A stretch of 55,898 bases of DNA, from positions 1 through 55,898 of the forward strand of contig ONCV01000020.1 in the NCBI GenBank assembly GCA_900316415.1, given 5' to 3'. The stretch's first letter is position 1, and each line of letters begins with the position of its first letter. This document shows, in pieces, positions 25,607 to 36,115 of this stretch. A model generated the notes under the pieces. That model saw only the letters and a list, made by a program, of their open reading frames with translations. It made no database searches and was not told the origin of the DNA. The stretch comes from an uncultured Eubacteriales bacterium. GTDB lineage: Bacteria; Bacillota; Clostridia; Christensenellales; Aristaeellaceae. The position numbers were made by a program, and so were the translations under genes.

Positions 25607-25640
25607 AAAAAAATTCCGGAGCCTTCTCCGGAATTTTTTT
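25607..25640. terminator. Bidirectional terminator before the convergent HIT gene
   Basis: ATTCCGGAG and CTCCGGAAT form the core of a 15-bp stem (25607-25621 with 25626-25640) flanked by seven A on one side and seven T on the other, over loop CCTT. It works in both directions and mainly ends the minus-strand HIT transcript. Confidence 0.92.
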
Positions 25641-25654
25641 GCCCTTCCCGGGCC

Positions 25655-26080
25655 TTACAGCTTTTCGCGGATCAGGCCGATCAGCTGATCGTATTCCTCC
25701 TGCGGCAGCAGCACCCGCTGGGGATTCATGGCGAACACCCCGCCCCACTCGAAGCCGTCCCTGTATTTCGGAACCAGGTGGAAATGCAGGTGATGCATCG
25801 TGTCCCCGTAGGCGCCGAAGTTGATCTTGTCCGGATGGAACAGCTCATGCAGGATCGCCGCCACATGGTTCACGTCCTCCATGTACTGCCGCCGCTCCTC
25901 CTCCGTCAGCATCGTGATGTCGTCCACATGCTTTTTGCACGCGACGATGACCCGGCCGCGGTGGCTCTGCTCCCTGAACAGGATCACCTTGGACATCGGC
26001 AGCTCGCCGATCTTGATGCCGAACGCGTCCAGCAGTTTCCCCTCCGCGCAGTAGGAGCAGTTCTTCATTTCTTCCGTCAT
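25655..26080 (-). CDS. HIT-family protein (nucleotide hydrolase/transferase)
   Basis: 141 residues. HIT proteins hydrolyse or transfer nucleoside phosphoramidates and dinucleoside polyphosphates. The histidine triad is HHLHFHLVP (H97, H99, H101); the middle histidine is the nucleophile. CSYC near residue 8 may bind zinc as in some bacterial HIT proteins. VIVACKKHVDDITMLTEEER is the typical second strand/helix region. It lies downstream of the Ig/DUF6273 gene with a GC-rich hairpin in the 108-base gap. Confidence 0.93.
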   Translation of the reverse strand: MTEEMKNCSYCAEGKLLDAFGIKIGELPMSKVILFREQSHRGRVIVACKKHVDDITMLTEEERRQYMEDVNHVAAILHELFHPDKINFGAYGDTMHHLHFHLVPKYRDGFEWGGVFAMNPQRVLLPQEEYDQLIGLIREKL

Positions 26081-26188
26081 GGGGATCTCCTTCCGTTCCT
26101 CCGTTCAGTAGGTTTCTCTTCGCTGTCCCGGGGCGGGAGAGCGGGCTCCGGCCCCTTCTCCCCTCCCCCGGGCAGTTCCTTTCGGTTC

Positions 26189-27745
26189 TCAGTAGGTCAG
26201 CTTCCAGGGATTCTTCAGGCTCCCGTCGCCGCCGGTCAGCCGCAGCTGGCTCAGATCCACCCGGGTGGCCGGCCGCACGCCGATCTGCACGGAGTCCATC
26301 GCCCGCCAGCTCAGATGCCCGTTCCCGCCCACGATGCCGGCCATGTAGTAGTTCTTCCGGCGCTTGATGCACCAGTAGGGGGAGGTGCCGTTGTATTCCT
26401 GCATCACGGTCAGCCGCAGCTTCTGCTTCCACTGGGGATAGAGCATTTTGTTCTTCGCGTAGGGGGTGGGCCAGGTCTTCCGCCGTCCCGCCTCCGGCAC
26501 CGCGATTTCGCCCGGCTGCTCAATGGCGTCGCCGGAAAGGGTGGGCGGGAAGCCGTACCAGGATTTCTTCATGTCCCCGTAGGTCATGATGTAGAACAGA
26601 TCCTTCCCGTAGGGGAACTTCTCCGGATCCGTCTCTCCGCTGTCGGCGGCGCTGTTGTCCGGCCATTCGGGAACCGGCTCATCCGGCTCGCCCTTGTATC
26701 CCTCCACCACCTTGTGGGGCAGGATGGCCTTGCTGAAATCCGTTTCCGAGAAGATGGTTTCCGCCATTTCCCCGTTCAGCCAGAAGTAGATGCCCAGCTC
26801 CTCGTAGGGATCGTTGAAGTGGCTCTTGTATTTCTTCTTTTCGGTCCGGGCATAGTAGGTGTCCGTCTCGAACATCTGGTGCACGTCGATGACGTATTCC
26901 GTGATCAGCGTCAGCTTGTTGTCCTCCCGGTACAGCACCCGCCACAGCAGCGGCTGCCTGCCGCCGTTCTCGGAATAGGGGTAGGTGCCCAGCTCCAGGA
27001 ACTGATACTCCTGCGCACCATCCTCCTGGTTTCTCCGGTACTGAAATTCCTTTTCAGCGTCCTCCTGGAAGCCCCGGATCTCCGGATACACCAGGGCTTC
27101 GGAGGTCCCGCTGCCCGCTCCGGCGGCCGTCTCCGGCACCCCGGCGTCGGCTTCCGGCTCCGCCTCCTCATCCCCGGATTCGTTGGCCGGCTCTTCCTCT
27201 TCGGTCCCGGATTCGTCGGCCTGCTCTTCCTCTTCGGTCCCGGATTCGTCGGCCGGCTCTTCCTCTTCGGTCCCGGATTCGTCCGCCGGCTCCGCTTCCC
27301 CGTCCCCGGCTTCTTCCGGCTCCGTCTCCGCGCCGCCGTCCGCTTCCTCCGCCTGCGCATCCATGCCTTCAATCAGCAGCTGCGCCTCCTCGGAGTCCAC
27401 GCCGGCGCCGGCCTTGCCGATATGGCAGTACACGGTCCAGCCGTGCATCTCCTCCGGCACCTTCTGCAGGGTGATCTTCAGTGTGTTGGGAGCCTGCACC
27501 TTCAGCCCCCTGAACCGGGCTTCCAGCTTCCGGCCCGTCACGTCCTCCGTGCCGTCCGGGCTCACGAAATGCCAGGTGATGCCGCTGTTCCCGGCGCCGG
27601 TGGCCTTCAGCGAGAAGGAGACCTTTCCGCCGGCCTCCACCGTCTGCGTCTCCGGCTGCTCCGTGATCGTGACCGCCGCCAGGGCGACGGACGCGCAGCA
27701 CAGAAGTATTCCCAGCAGCACCAGCATTCGCTTTCTCATGCGCAT
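26189..27745 (-). CDS. Secreted Ig-like protein with acidic tandem repeat and DUF6273-type domain
   Basis: 518 residues from ATG 27745 after GAAAGGATGAG. Signal peptide RKRMLVLLGILLCCASVALA. Residues about 25-130 are an Ig-like domain (ITEQPETQTVEAGGKVSFSL; NTLKITLQKVPEEMHGWTVY) closely similar to the protein at 24353. Then comes a very acidic repeat region with units of ADESGTEEEEP (about 155-205). The C-terminal 270 residues match the DUF6273 type (FLELGTYPYSENGGRQPLLW at its start, then RRKNYYMAGIVGGNGHLSWR and IGVRPATRVDLSQL), a domain found in many secreted Clostridia proteins. It is likely a surface protein; no catalytic site is evident. Confidence 0.85.
   Translation of the reverse strand: MRMRKRMLVLLGILLCCASVALAAVTITEQPETQTVEAGGKVSFSLKATGAGNSGITWHFVSPDGTEDVTGRKLEARFRGLKVQAPNTLKITLQKVPEEMHGWTVYCHIGKAGAGVDSEEAQLLIEGMDAQAEEADGGAETEPEEAGDGEAEPADESGTEEEEPADESGTEEEEQADESGTEEEEPANESGDEEAEPEADAGVPETAAGAGSGTSEALVYPEIRGFQEDAEKEFQYRRNQEDGAQEYQFLELGTYPYSENGGRQPLLWRVLYREDNKLTLITEYVIDVHQMFETDTYYARTEKKKYKSHFNDPYEELGIYFWLNGEMAETIFSETDFSKAILPHKVVEGYKGEPDEPVPEWPDNSAADSGETDPEKFPYGKDLFYIMTYGDMKKSWYGFPPTLSGDAIEQPGEIAVPEAGRRKTWPTPYAKNKMLYPQWKQKLRLTVMQEYNGTSPYWCIKRRKNYYMAGIVGGNGHLSWRAMDSVQIGVRPATRVDLSQLRLTGGDGSLKNPWKLTY
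27182..27280 (-). repeat. 33-bp coding tandem repeat
   Basis: Three near-identical 33-base units begin at 27182, 27215 and 27248, with a degenerate fourth at 27281. Each encodes 11 residues of an acidic spacer (ADESGTEEEEP). Units differ at one to three bases, so the array is recent and likely to vary in copy number between strains without breaking the frame. Confidence 0.9.
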
Positions 27746-27799
27746 CTCATCCTTTCGCTTCCTCGTCGGGCGGAGGGACCCCCGCGGGGCCGTCCCGCC

Positions 27800-29778
<1,979 letters not shown>

Positions 29779-30657
29779 TCAGGTTCTCCTTTCTTCCCCG
29801 CTGCTCCATCTTCCGCTGGCGCCGCAGGGCAGCACGCCCCCGGCAGTCACCGGCAGGCACAGCTCCTGGCTGTCCGTCCGTCCGCCGAAGCGGGCGGCGA
29901 CGCATTTTTCAATCATGTTGCTCAGCACGCTGGCCTGGAAGCCCGTGGTATAGCTGTTCATCAGGAAGAAGACCGGCCGCTCGCTCAGCAGGCGGCTGCT
30001 GGTTTCCACCAGGCTGTACAGCTCGTTTTCCAGCTTCCAGACCTCCCCGGAGGGGCCCCGGCCGTAGCTGGGCGGATCCATCAGGATGCCGTCGTAATGG
30101 TTTCCCCGGCGGATCTCCCGCTGGATGAAGCGCATCGCGTCCTCCACGATCCACCGGCAGCTGGTCTCCGGCAGGCGGCTCAGCTCCCGGTTCTCCTTCG
30201 CCCAGCTCACCATGCCCTTCGCCGCGTCGACATGGGTCACGTGGGCCCCCGCCGCCGCGCAGGCCAGCGTGGCGCCGCCGGTGTAGCCGAACAGGTTCAG
30301 CACCTTCAGGTCCCCCCGCCCGTCCGCGCGGATCCGCTCCGCCATCCAGTTCCAGTTCGCCCCCTGCTCGGGGAAGAGCCCCGTGTGCTTGAACCCGGTG
30401 GGGCGCACATAAAACTTCAGCGCCCCGTGGCTCACCGTCCACCTTTCCGGCAGGCTCCGGCGGAATTCCCACTGGCCGCCGCCCCGCTCGCTGCGGTGAT
30501 ACACGGCGTCCGCCCGGTCCCACAGGGCCGGGTCAGCCTTGGGCCAGATGGTCTGGGGATCCGGGCGCCGCAGGATGACCTCCCCCCAGCGCTCCAGCTT
30601 TTCCCCGTCCCCGGTGTCCAGCACCTCGTAGTCCTTCCACGTGTCGCAAAGGAACAT
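29779..30657 (-). CDS. Class I SAM-dependent methyltransferase, RlmI-like
   Basis: 292 residues. The S-adenosylmethionine site is VLNLFGYTGGATLACAAAGA (about 115-134), followed by acidic VDAAKGMVSWAKEN. The catalytic-type motif is DPPSYGRGPSGEVWKLE (about 194). These match the RlmI/YccW group of 23S rRNA cytosine-C5 methyltransferases, but the N-terminal PUA domain is missing or replaced by about 90 residues of different sequence, so the substrate is uncertain. It stops one base before the ATG of the pseudouridine synthase gene, within an RNA-modification run. Confidence 0.88.
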   Translation of the reverse strand: MFLCDTWKDYEVLDTGDGEKLERWGEVILRRPDPQTIWPKADPALWDRADAVYHRSERGGGQWEFRRSLPERWTVSHGALKFYVRPTGFKHTGLFPEQGANWNWMAERIRADGRGDLKVLNLFGYTGGATLACAAAGAHVTHVDAAKGMVSWAKENRELSRLPETSCRWIVEDAMRFIQREIRRGNHYDGILMDPPSYGRGPSGEVWKLENELYSLVETSSRLLSERPVFFLMNSYTTGFQASVLSNMIEKCVAARFGGRTDSQELCLPVTAGGVLPCGASGRWSSGEERRT

Positions 30658-30670
30658 TGATTCCCTCTCC

Positions 30671-32062
30671 TTATCCGTCCGTTTCCTCCGCGTACAGCGG
30701 AAGCATGTCCGCGTGCATCCGGATCAGCCGGTCCACCACGTCCAGGCAGTACAGCCGGTCCAGCCCCGCCAGGGCCGGATCCGTCTCCACGTATTCCCGC
30801 AGGGCCTCCCGGTCCCCCATCGCGGCCCGGGCCGCCAGCCGGTTCGTGGCGTCGATTTCCGTCATGACCTCCGCCAGCGCCGGTGTCACCCGGAAGCCCT
30901 GGGGTTTCTGCTCCCCGGCCTCCAGCCGCAGCGTGGTTTCCACCACGGCCTCCCGGGGCAGCTGGGGCATGTCCCCGCCGTTCCGGTGCGTCACCGCCGG
31001 CAGCGCCGCGTTCTCCCCGCGCAGCACGGCCAGCGCCAGCTGCACCGGCCGCACCGGCGGCACCCGGCTCAGCAGCAGCAGCTGGGCCATGGCGCCCTCC
31101 CGGGCGTCGGCCCCCTGCTCCCGCACCGTGTTCATGTACAGGATCCGCTCCTTGCGCCGCTCCACGGTTTCGCCGAACTCCGGCTTTTCCTCCGGGATGA
31201 AGTCCGGCTGCGCGGGCAGGAATTCCGCGTGATCCGTCACGTCCCCGATCGCCAGCGCGTCCCACCAGTCCAGCCACCGCCGGGTCAGCTGGCCCAGCTC
31301 GTTCTCCCGCGCGGCCTTCTTCAGCCGGGGCAGCCAGTCCTTGCCGCTCTCCCGGTCCTCCAGCTTCATCAGGAAGCTGAAGCCCGGCAGCCCGGCGATT
31401 TCCCAGTCCTGATCCTCCGCCCGAACCTTCAGCCGCTTCGTCAGCGTATCCAGCCCGTTGGCCCCCTTCAGGGGGGTCCGGCCCAGGCCGTAGCACCGGA
31501 AGCCCCGGCGCAGGAAGATCTCCGTCGTCCTCGCCACGGGCTGGCCCAGGTTGATCACCAGCGCCTCCGGGCAGGCCTCCGCCATCTCGTCGCACAGCTC
31601 GGTCACCGCCTGCCCCGCCCGCAGGGCGTGCAGCAGGCCCTCGATGCCGCCGTTGACCCGGGCCTGATCCGTCAGGCCCAGGTTCTCCGCCCGCAGCAGG
31701 GGTTCCAGGGGGCTGGTCTCCCCGCCCGCCTCCGGGGCCGGCGCCGGCTTTTCCTCCGGCTCCTCCCCCTCCAGGGCGCTCCGGTCCATGAAGAACCGGC
31801 TCGCCGCCTGGGGATCGCCGGCGTAGATCACACAGTCCGCGCCCCGCAGGGCCTCCCGCCGGTCGGCATACGCCCGCAGGGTGCCTCCCAGCCCGGCCTT
31901 TTTCAGGATCGCTTCGCCGTATCCCGTCAGCACCTCCGCCATGGCGGGATTCCGTTCCTCCAGGGCGATCTCCGCCCCCGGCTCCTTCCCGGCGAAAAGA
32001 AGGTCAGCCAAAAGGGTGGGCAGGAGCATCGGAATGTCCTGCCCAGTCAGTGTGAATTTCAT
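30671..32062 (-). CDS. Degenerate glycoside hydrolase family 4-like protein
   Basis: 463 residues from ATG 32062, one base after ileS and after GGAAGG. The overall plan follows GH4 enzymes: VNGGIEGLLHALRAGQAVTE (GH4 GGxGG...RxxP region), ALVINLGQPVARTTEIF (GH4 LxNxxNP), YGLGRTPLKGA, PQLPREAVVETTLRLEAGE (GH4 NLPxxAxVE) and a C-terminal LYCLDVVDRLIRMHADMLPL. Key elements differ: no GxGS NAD loop at the N-terminus, an inserted Glu/Ala/Pro-rich segment, Q for N in the NP motif, and RT where GH4 has the metal-binding Cys-His. It is therefore probably a non-catalytic or altered-function homologue. It sits in an ileS/RNA-modification operon. Confidence 0.7.
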   Translation of the reverse strand: MKFTLTGQDIPMLLPTLLADLLFAGKEPGAEIALEERNPAMAEVLTGYGEAILKKAGLGGTLRAYADRREALRGADCVIYAGDPQAASRFFMDRSALEGEEPEEKPAPAPEAGGETSPLEPLLRAENLGLTDQARVNGGIEGLLHALRAGQAVTELCDEMAEACPEALVINLGQPVARTTEIFLRRGFRCYGLGRTPLKGANGLDTLTKRLKVRAEDQDWEIAGLPGFSFLMKLEDRESGKDWLPRLKKAARENELGQLTRRWLDWWDALAIGDVTDHAEFLPAQPDFIPEEKPEFGETVERRKERILYMNTVREQGADAREGAMAQLLLLSRVPPVRPVQLALAVLRGENAALPAVTHRNGGDMPQLPREAVVETTLRLEAGEQKPQGFRVTPALAEVMTEIDATNRLAARAAMGDREALREYVETDPALAGLDRLYCLDVVDRLIRMHADMLPLYAEETDG

Positions 32063-32063
32063 C

Positions 32064-35000
32064 TTATGCCTTCCGGACCGCCAGGGTCGCCTTCCGGTCA
32101 TTGATATCCCATTCCTTGGCGATGAAGCCCTCGCCGGCTTCCCGCCGCTCCAGGCTCACCGCCAGCGTGCCCTTGCGGATCATTTCGCCGCAGGCCTCCA
32201 GGGCCTCCGCCAGCGCGTCCTCCGCGGCGTAGGCGATCTCGATCCGGTCCGTCACCTCGAAACCGGCTTCCTTCCGCATGGTCTGGATCTTGCTGATGAC
32301 CTCCCGGGCGTATCCCTCCCGGATCAGCGCCTCGGTCAGGTTCGTGTCCAGCACCACGGTCACGCCCCGGTCCTCCAGGGCCGTGAAACCGGGCTTCTGC
32401 ATCGGGCTGGTCAGCACGTCGTCCTTCGCCAGGGTCACCGCGGTTCCGTCGATCTCGAAGGAGACCTCTTCGCCCCGGGCAAAGGCATCCACCACGTCGT
32501 TCCCGTCCATCTGCGCCAGCTGCTGGCCGATCCTGCCCAGCAGCTTTCCGTATTTCGGACCCAGGGTCCGCATCTGGGGCTTCAGCTGATAGGTCGTGAA
32601 GGCCCGGGCGTCCTCCGTGAAGACGACCTCCTTCACGTTCAGCTCATCCTCGCACAGCGCCTGATAGTCCGCGCCGAATTCCGCGCCCTTGACGTACAGC
32701 CGCTGCAGGGGCTGGCGCACCTTCAGGTTCGCCGCGTTCCGGCAGGCCCGGCCCAGCTGGATGACCTCCAGCAGCGCCGCCATCTGCCGCTCCATCTCCG
32801 GATCGATCCGCGCCGCGTCCGCCGCCGGGAAATCGCACAGGTGCACGCTCTCCGGCGCGCCGGGCACGTTGTTGACCACCAGGTTCTGATAGATTTCCTC
32901 GCTCAGGAAGGGGATGAACGGCGCGCACAGCTTCGCCAGCGTCACCAGCACATGATACAGGGTGGCGAAGGCCGCTTCCTTCTCCCCGGCCATGCCCTTG
33001 CCCCAGAAGCGTTCCCGCCCCCGGCGCACGTACCAGTTGCTCAGGTCGTCCACGAATTCGGCGATGGCCGCCGCGGGCTCGCTGACCCGGTAGGCGCTCA
33101 GGTCGTCGTCCACCCGGGCGATCAGGCTGTTCAGCCGGCTCAGGATCCACCTGTCCATCAGGGTCAGCTCCGCCTGCTCCAGGGGATGCTTCACCGGATC
33201 GAACCCGTCGATCTGGGCGTACATGGTGAAGAAGGCGTAGGTGTTCTGCAGCGTCGCCAGGAACTTGCGCTGTCCCTCCTGCACCGCCTCCTCGCTGAAG
33301 CGCTTGGGCAGCCACGGGGCGCTGGTGGTGTAGAAATACCACCGCAGCGCGTCCGCGCCGAACTTGTCCAGCATCGTGAAGGGATCCACCACGTTTCCGA
33401 GGTGCTTGCTCATCTTCCGGCCCTCGGCGTCCTGCACATGGCCCATGACGATGCAGTTCCGGAAGGGCGCCCGGTCAAACAGCAGCGTGCTGATGGCCTC
33501 CAGGGTGTAGAACCATCCCCGGGTCTGGTCCACCGCCTCGCTGATGAAATCCGCCGGGAAGTTCCGCTCGAACTCCTCCTTGTGCTCGAAGGGATAGTGC
33601 CACTGGGCGAAGGGCATGCTGCCGGAATCGTACCAGCAGTCGATCACTTCCTTCACGCGGTGCATGTTCCCGCCGCACTGCGGGCATTTCAGCTCCACCG
33701 CGTCGATGAAGGGCCGGTGCAGCTCCACGTCCTCGCCGGGATCCTTCACCGCCATCCGGCGCAGCTCCGCCCGGCTGCCGACCACGTGCATGGCGCCGCA
33801 TTCGCATTTCCACACGGGCAGGGGCGTTCCCCAGTATCTTTCGCGGCTCAGGCCCCAGTCGATGACGTTCTCCAGGAAGTTGCCCATCCGGCCTTCCTTG
33901 ATGTTGTCCGGCATCCAGTTGACGGTCCGGTTGTTGCGCACCAGGTTGTCCCGCAGCTCGGTCATCCGGATGAACCAGGTCGGCCGCGCGTAGTACAGCA
34001 GGGGCGTGTCGCACCGCCAGCAGAAGGGATAATCATGCGCGAAGGGCACCGCCGCGAACAGCAGTCCCCGCTCCTTCAGATCCTTCAGGATCAGGGGATC
34101 CGCGTCCTTGACGAAGGTGCCGGCCCAGTCCGTCCCCTCGACGAAGCGGCCCTGGGTGTCCACCAGGTTGATGAAGGGCACCCCGTTCTCCCGGCACACG
34201 CGGTTGTCGTCCTCGCCGAAGGCCGGGGCGATGTGCACGATGCCGGAGCCGTCCTCCATCGTGACGTAATTGTCGCAGACCACGAACCAGGCCTTCCCGT
34301 CCGGCTCCCGGAAGCGGTACAGCGGCTCATATTCCTTCCCCTTCAGCGCGGAGCCCGGGAACTCATCCAGGAATTCGACTTCCTTCCCCGCGAACACCTT
34401 TTCCACCAGGGCCTTTGCCATGTAATAGCAGTCCCCGTCCACGCGGATCTTGCAGTAGGTGTCCGTGGGATTGACGCACAGCGCCAGGTTGCTCGGCAGC
34501 GTCCAGGGCGTCGTGGTCCAGGCCAGCAGGTAGGTGTTCTCCTCCCCCTTCGCCCGGAAGCGGACGAAGGCCGAGGTCTCCTTCACGTTCTTGTATCCCT
34601 GGGCCACCTCGTGGCTGGACAGGGCCGTGCCGCAGCGGGGGCAGTAGGGCACGATCTTGTGGCCCTGATACAGCAGGCCCTTCTCATGGATCTGCTTCAG
34701 GCTCCACCATTCGCTCTCGATGTAGTTGTTTTCGTAGGTGATGTAGGGATGCTCCATGTCCGCCCAGTAGCCGACCTGGTCGCTCATCTTCTCCCACTCA
34801 TGCAGGTATTTCCAGACGCTCTTCTTGCATTCGGCGATGAAGGGCTCGATGCCGTATTCCTCGATCTGGGGCTTGCCGTCCAGGCCCAGGCTCTTCTCGA
34901 CCTCCAGCTCCACCGGCAGGCCGTGGGTATCCCATCCGGCGATGCGCAGGGCGCTCTTCCCCTTCATGGTCTGATACCGGGGGAACAGATCCTTGATGAC

Positions 35001-35186
35001 CCGGGTCTCGATATGCCCGATGTGGGGCTTGCCGTTGGCCGTGGGCGGCCCGTCGAAGAAGGTAAACTGGGGCGCGCCGTCCCGCAGGTGGAAGGATTTG
35101 CGGATGATGTCCTTCTCCTTCCACATCTTCGTCACTTCCTGCTCCCGGGCCACAAAATTCATATCCGTCGCGACTTTATTGTACAT
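32064..35186 (-). CDS. ileS: Isoleucine-tRNA ligase, long eukaryal-like type
   Basis: 1040 residues. It charges tRNA-Ile. Catalytic motifs: PHIGHIE (HIGH at residues 55-58) and KMSKH near 591 (KMSKS). The CP1 editing domain lies between about 190 and 390 (WTTTPWTLPSNLALCVNPTD). CPRCG and CPQCGGN are zinc-type knuckles. Length and C-terminal region fit the IleS2 group, whose members often tolerate mupirocin; resistance here is inference. No T-box leader is seen in the 81 bases upstream. ATG 35186 follows GAAAGGAATGG. Confidence 0.97.
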   Translation of the reverse strand: MYNKVATDMNFVAREQEVTKMWKEKDIIRKSFHLRDGAPQFTFFDGPPTANGKPHIGHIETRVIKDLFPRYQTMKGKSALRIAGWDTHGLPVELEVEKSLGLDGKPQIEEYGIEPFIAECKKSVWKYLHEWEKMSDQVGYWADMEHPYITYENNYIESEWWSLKQIHEKGLLYQGHKIVPYCPRCGTALSSHEVAQGYKNVKETSAFVRFRAKGEENTYLLAWTTTPWTLPSNLALCVNPTDTYCKIRVDGDCYYMAKALVEKVFAGKEVEFLDEFPGSALKGKEYEPLYRFREPDGKAWFVVCDNYVTMEDGSGIVHIAPAFGEDDNRVCRENGVPFINLVDTQGRFVEGTDWAGTFVKDADPLILKDLKERGLLFAAVPFAHDYPFCWRCDTPLLYYARPTWFIRMTELRDNLVRNNRTVNWMPDNIKEGRMGNFLENVIDWGLSRERYWGTPLPVWKCECGAMHVVGSRAELRRMAVKDPGEDVELHRPFIDAVELKCPQCGGNMHRVKEVIDCWYDSGSMPFAQWHYPFEHKEEFERNFPADFISEAVDQTRGWFYTLEAISTLLFDRAPFRNCIVMGHVQDAEGRKMSKHLGNVVDPFTMLDKFGADALRWYFYTTSAPWLPKRFSEEAVQEGQRKFLATLQNTYAFFTMYAQIDGFDPVKHPLEQAELTLMDRWILSRLNSLIARVDDDLSAYRVSEPAAAIAEFVDDLSNWYVRRGRERFWGKGMAGEKEAAFATLYHVLVTLAKLCAPFIPFLSEEIYQNLVVNNVPGAPESVHLCDFPAADAARIDPEMERQMAALLEVIQLGRACRNAANLKVRQPLQRLYVKGAEFGADYQALCEDELNVKEVVFTEDARAFTTYQLKPQMRTLGPKYGKLLGRIGQQLAQMDGNDVVDAFARGEEVSFEIDGTAVTLAKDDVLTSPMQKPGFTALEDRGVTVVLDTNLTEALIREGYAREVISKIQTMRKEAGFEVTDRIEIAYAAEDALAEALEACGEMIRKGTLAVSLERREAGEGFIAKEWDINDRKATLAVRKA

Positions 35187-35267
35187 GGGGGTTTTCCATT
35201 CCTTTCTCTCCCGGCGCCCTTCCGCCCCGCGGCCCGCGCCGCCGGAGCCCTCCGGGCCGGTTCCTGA

Positions 35268-35960
35268 TTACAGCTTGCCTTCCTGATACCGCTTCTCCGC
35301 CTCGGCCATGATCTTCTCCGTGGCGCTGACGCCGCAGCGGCTGGCCCCGGCTTCCCGGGCCGCCAGCACGGTGTCCAGATCCCGGATGCCGCCGGAGCCC
35401 TTCACCCGCACCTTCGCGGAAACGCTGGCCCGCATCAGCTTCAGATCGTCGATCGTGCAACCCGCGCTGCCGTATCCCGTGCTGGTCTTGACGAAGTCGG
35501 CCCCCGCCTGCTCGCTCAGATGGCACGCGGTCACCTTTTCCTCCTCCGTCAGATAGCAGGTTTCCAGAATCACCTTCACGATGGCGCCGGCCTCATGAGC
35601 CGTCGCCGCGATCATTCGGATCTCGTTCCCGACGTACTCATAGTCCCCGCCCTTCAGCTTACCGATGTTCAGCACCATGTCCAGCTCCTCGCAGCCCTGG
35701 GCCAGAGCCAGCTGGGCCTCCGCCAGCTTGATGGCGGTCTCGTTGGTCCCGTGGGGGAAGCCGATCACCGTGCAGACCTTCACGCCGCTGCCCTCCAGCA
35801 TCTCCGCCAGAATCGGCACGTCGCACGGCCGGGCGCAGACGCTGGCCGTATGGTATTTCAGGGCAATCTCGCAGCCGTGGCGGATGTCCGCCTCGGTCAG
35901 CCAGGGCTGCAGCGTGGAATGATCCAGCATGGAAGCAATATCCTTGGGGGTCAGTGCCAT
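35268..35960 (-). CDS. deoC: Deoxyribose-phosphate aldolase
   Basis: 230 residues. DeoC splits 2-deoxyribose 5-phosphate into glyceraldehyde 3-phosphate and acetaldehyde in nucleoside breakdown. Motifs: MLDHSTLQPWLTEADI, VCTVIGFPHGTNETAIKLAE, VKVILETCYLTEEEK and FVKTSTGYGSAG with Schiff-base lysine near 158. Start at ATG 35960 after TTCAGGAGGAAAA. It heads the minus-strand run ahead of ileS, with a promoter at 36010-36038. Confidence 0.96.
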   Translation of the reverse strand: MALTPKDIASMLDHSTLQPWLTEADIRHGCEIALKYHTASVCARPCDVPILAEMLEGSGVKVCTVIGFPHGTNETAIKLAEAQLALAQGCEELDMVLNIGKLKGGDYEYVGNEIRMIAATAHEAGAIVKVILETCYLTEEEKVTACHLSEQAGADFVKTSTGYGSAGCTIDDLKLMRASVSAKVRVKGSGGIRDLDTVLAAREAGASRCGVSATEKIMAEAEKRYQEGKL

Positions 35961-36009
35961 GGTCTTTTCCTCCTGAAAGCGTCAAAAATCAAAGCATACA
36001 CAGTTTGTA

Positions 36010-36038
36010 ATTATACCCGTTTTTCCGCGGGATTTGAA
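36010..36038 (-). promoter_or_regulatory. Promoter of deoC
   Basis: Minus-strand TTCAAA (36038-36033) and TATAAT (36015-36010), 17-base spacer, immediately after the terminator of the upstream unit and 50 bases before the deoC ATG. Confidence 0.7.
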
Positions 36039-36047
36039 GCCCCTTCG

Positions 36048-36090
36048 CAAAAAAAACCGGGGAACCCGGGCCCCGGCCCGGAATTCCCCG
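36048..36090 (-). terminator. Terminator of the phosphate-binding-like gene
   Basis: On the minus strand CGGGGAA and TTCCCCG (36084-36090 with 36058-36064) close a GC-rich hairpin, followed by eight T. It separates the surface-protein operon from deoC. Confidence 0.85.
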
Positions 36091-36115
36091 TCTCCCGCCC
36101 CGCAGGCGGTGAAAA

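Noticed and set aside
27182..27280. CRISPR-like repeat array
   Set aside because: Units are contiguous without spacers, keep the reading frame and encode an acidic linker.
31881..35267. 1128-codon plus-strand frame
   Set aside because: Antisense to ileS; no ribosome site and no domain.
35187..35267. T-box leader for ileS
   Set aside because: The gap is 81 bases, has no T-box sequence and no antiterminator/terminator pair.
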